Below are positions 4,949-5,151 of a stretch of 5,151 bases of DNA, piece by piece. Below the pieces are notes generated by a model. It was not told the DNA's origin. It worked only from the letters and a program-made list of their open reading frames with translations, and did no database searches. Both the position numbers and the translations under genes were made by a program. This DNA is from Halomonas sp. Its GTDB lineage: Bacteria > Pseudomonadota > Gammaproteobacteria > Pseudomonadales > Halomonadaceae. Each line of letters opens with the position of its first letter. The stretch's first letter is position 1. The stretch spans positions 1 to 5,151 of the forward strand of contig PWIZ01000299.1 in NCBI GenBank assembly GCA_003560175.1. Direction: 5' to 3'.

Positions 4949-5151
4949 ATGAGTGATACCCCGAAAGATTCCCGCCGCCGCCACTCCGCCACGGTGGTGG
5001 ATGGCCCAGGCAAGGCGGCCAGCCGCGCCATGCTGCGCGCAGTGGGCTTCACCGACGACGACTTTGCCAAGCCCCAGGTGGGCATCGCCTCCACCTGGAG
5101 CAACCTCACCCCCTGCAACAGCCATATCGACGAGCTGGCACGCCACGCCAG
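4949..5151 (+). CDS. ilvD: Dihydroxy-acid dehydratase, N-terminal part (cut by window end)
   Basis: Only the first 67 codons are present; the full protein is normally about 550-620 residues. Dihydroxy-acid dehydratase converts 2,3-dihydroxy-isovalerate and 2,3-dihydroxy-3-methylvalerate to the 2-keto acids in valine, leucine and isoleucine synthesis. The segment [20 protein letters not shown] followed by [16 protein letters not shown] is diagnostic of the IlvD/Edd family. Cys56 in TPCN is the first cluster ligand of the [2Fe-2S] branch (as in mycobacterial and plant enzymes). The E. coli-type enzyme has VPGHVH there and carries a [4Fe-4S] cluster. Sugar-acid dehydratases of the family are a less likely alternative, because they usually show PCH rather than PCN. 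The gene sits 156 bases after tenA and probably has its own expression control. Confidence 0.9.
   Translation, partial: MSDTPKDSRRRHSATVVDGPGKAASRAMLRAVGFTDDDFAKPQVGIASTWSNLTPCNSHIDELARHA

Overview
The window is a GC-rich (roughly two-thirds G+C), densely packed bacterial chromosome segment. Protein types, codon use and architecture point to a gammaproteobacterium, most likely a halophile of the Halomonas type. That taxonomic call is inference from general resemblance; no rRNA or marker gene is present. All genes look like ordinary vertically inherited genes, and I see no mobile element, CRISPR array, tRNA or rRNA.

Layout. (1) 13-1512: mmsA, CoA-acylating methylmalonate-semialdehyde dehydrogenase, the last gene of its transcription unit. 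It is closed by a very strong intrinsic terminator at 1534-1572. (2) 1667-2254: a small AhpD-like/carboxymuconolactone-decarboxylase-fold 'peroxidase-related' protein with its own candidate promoter. (3) 2264-2536, minus strand: a 90-residue protein I do not recognise, convergent with the previous gene with only 9 bases between the stop codons. (4) 2597-4792: a thiamin-related operon. A TPP riboswitch (2597-2694) is followed directly by a sodium:solute symporter-family transporter (2694-4097) and a TenA-family thiaminase II-like protein (4097-4792), whose start overlaps the transporter stop by one base. (5) 4949-end: the first 67 codons of ilvD (dihydroxy-acid dehydratase), behind a 156-base leader with two mutually exclusive hairpins around its ribosome binding site.

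How the parts work together. The best-defined system is the thiamin salvage cassette. When thiamin pyrophosphate is scarce, the riboswitch should free the ribosome binding site, and the cell makes a membrane importer plus a TenA enzyme that recovers the pyrimidine moiety of broken-down thiamin. Two details stand out. The Shine-Dalgarno sequence is part of the aptamer core, and the start codon's A is in the closing P1 stem, so no separate expression platform is needed. The TenA protein lacks the active-site cysteine of classical TenA and belongs to the less-studied cysteine-free (TenA_E) class. The transporter's substrate is unproven but is probably a pyrimidine precursor such as HMP, amino-HMP or formyl-amino-HMP.

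mmsA (valine, beta-alanine or inositol breakdown) and ilvD (valine, isoleucine and leucine synthesis) flank this cassette without obvious functional linkage to it. The ilvD leader deserves attention as a possible post-transcriptional control region.
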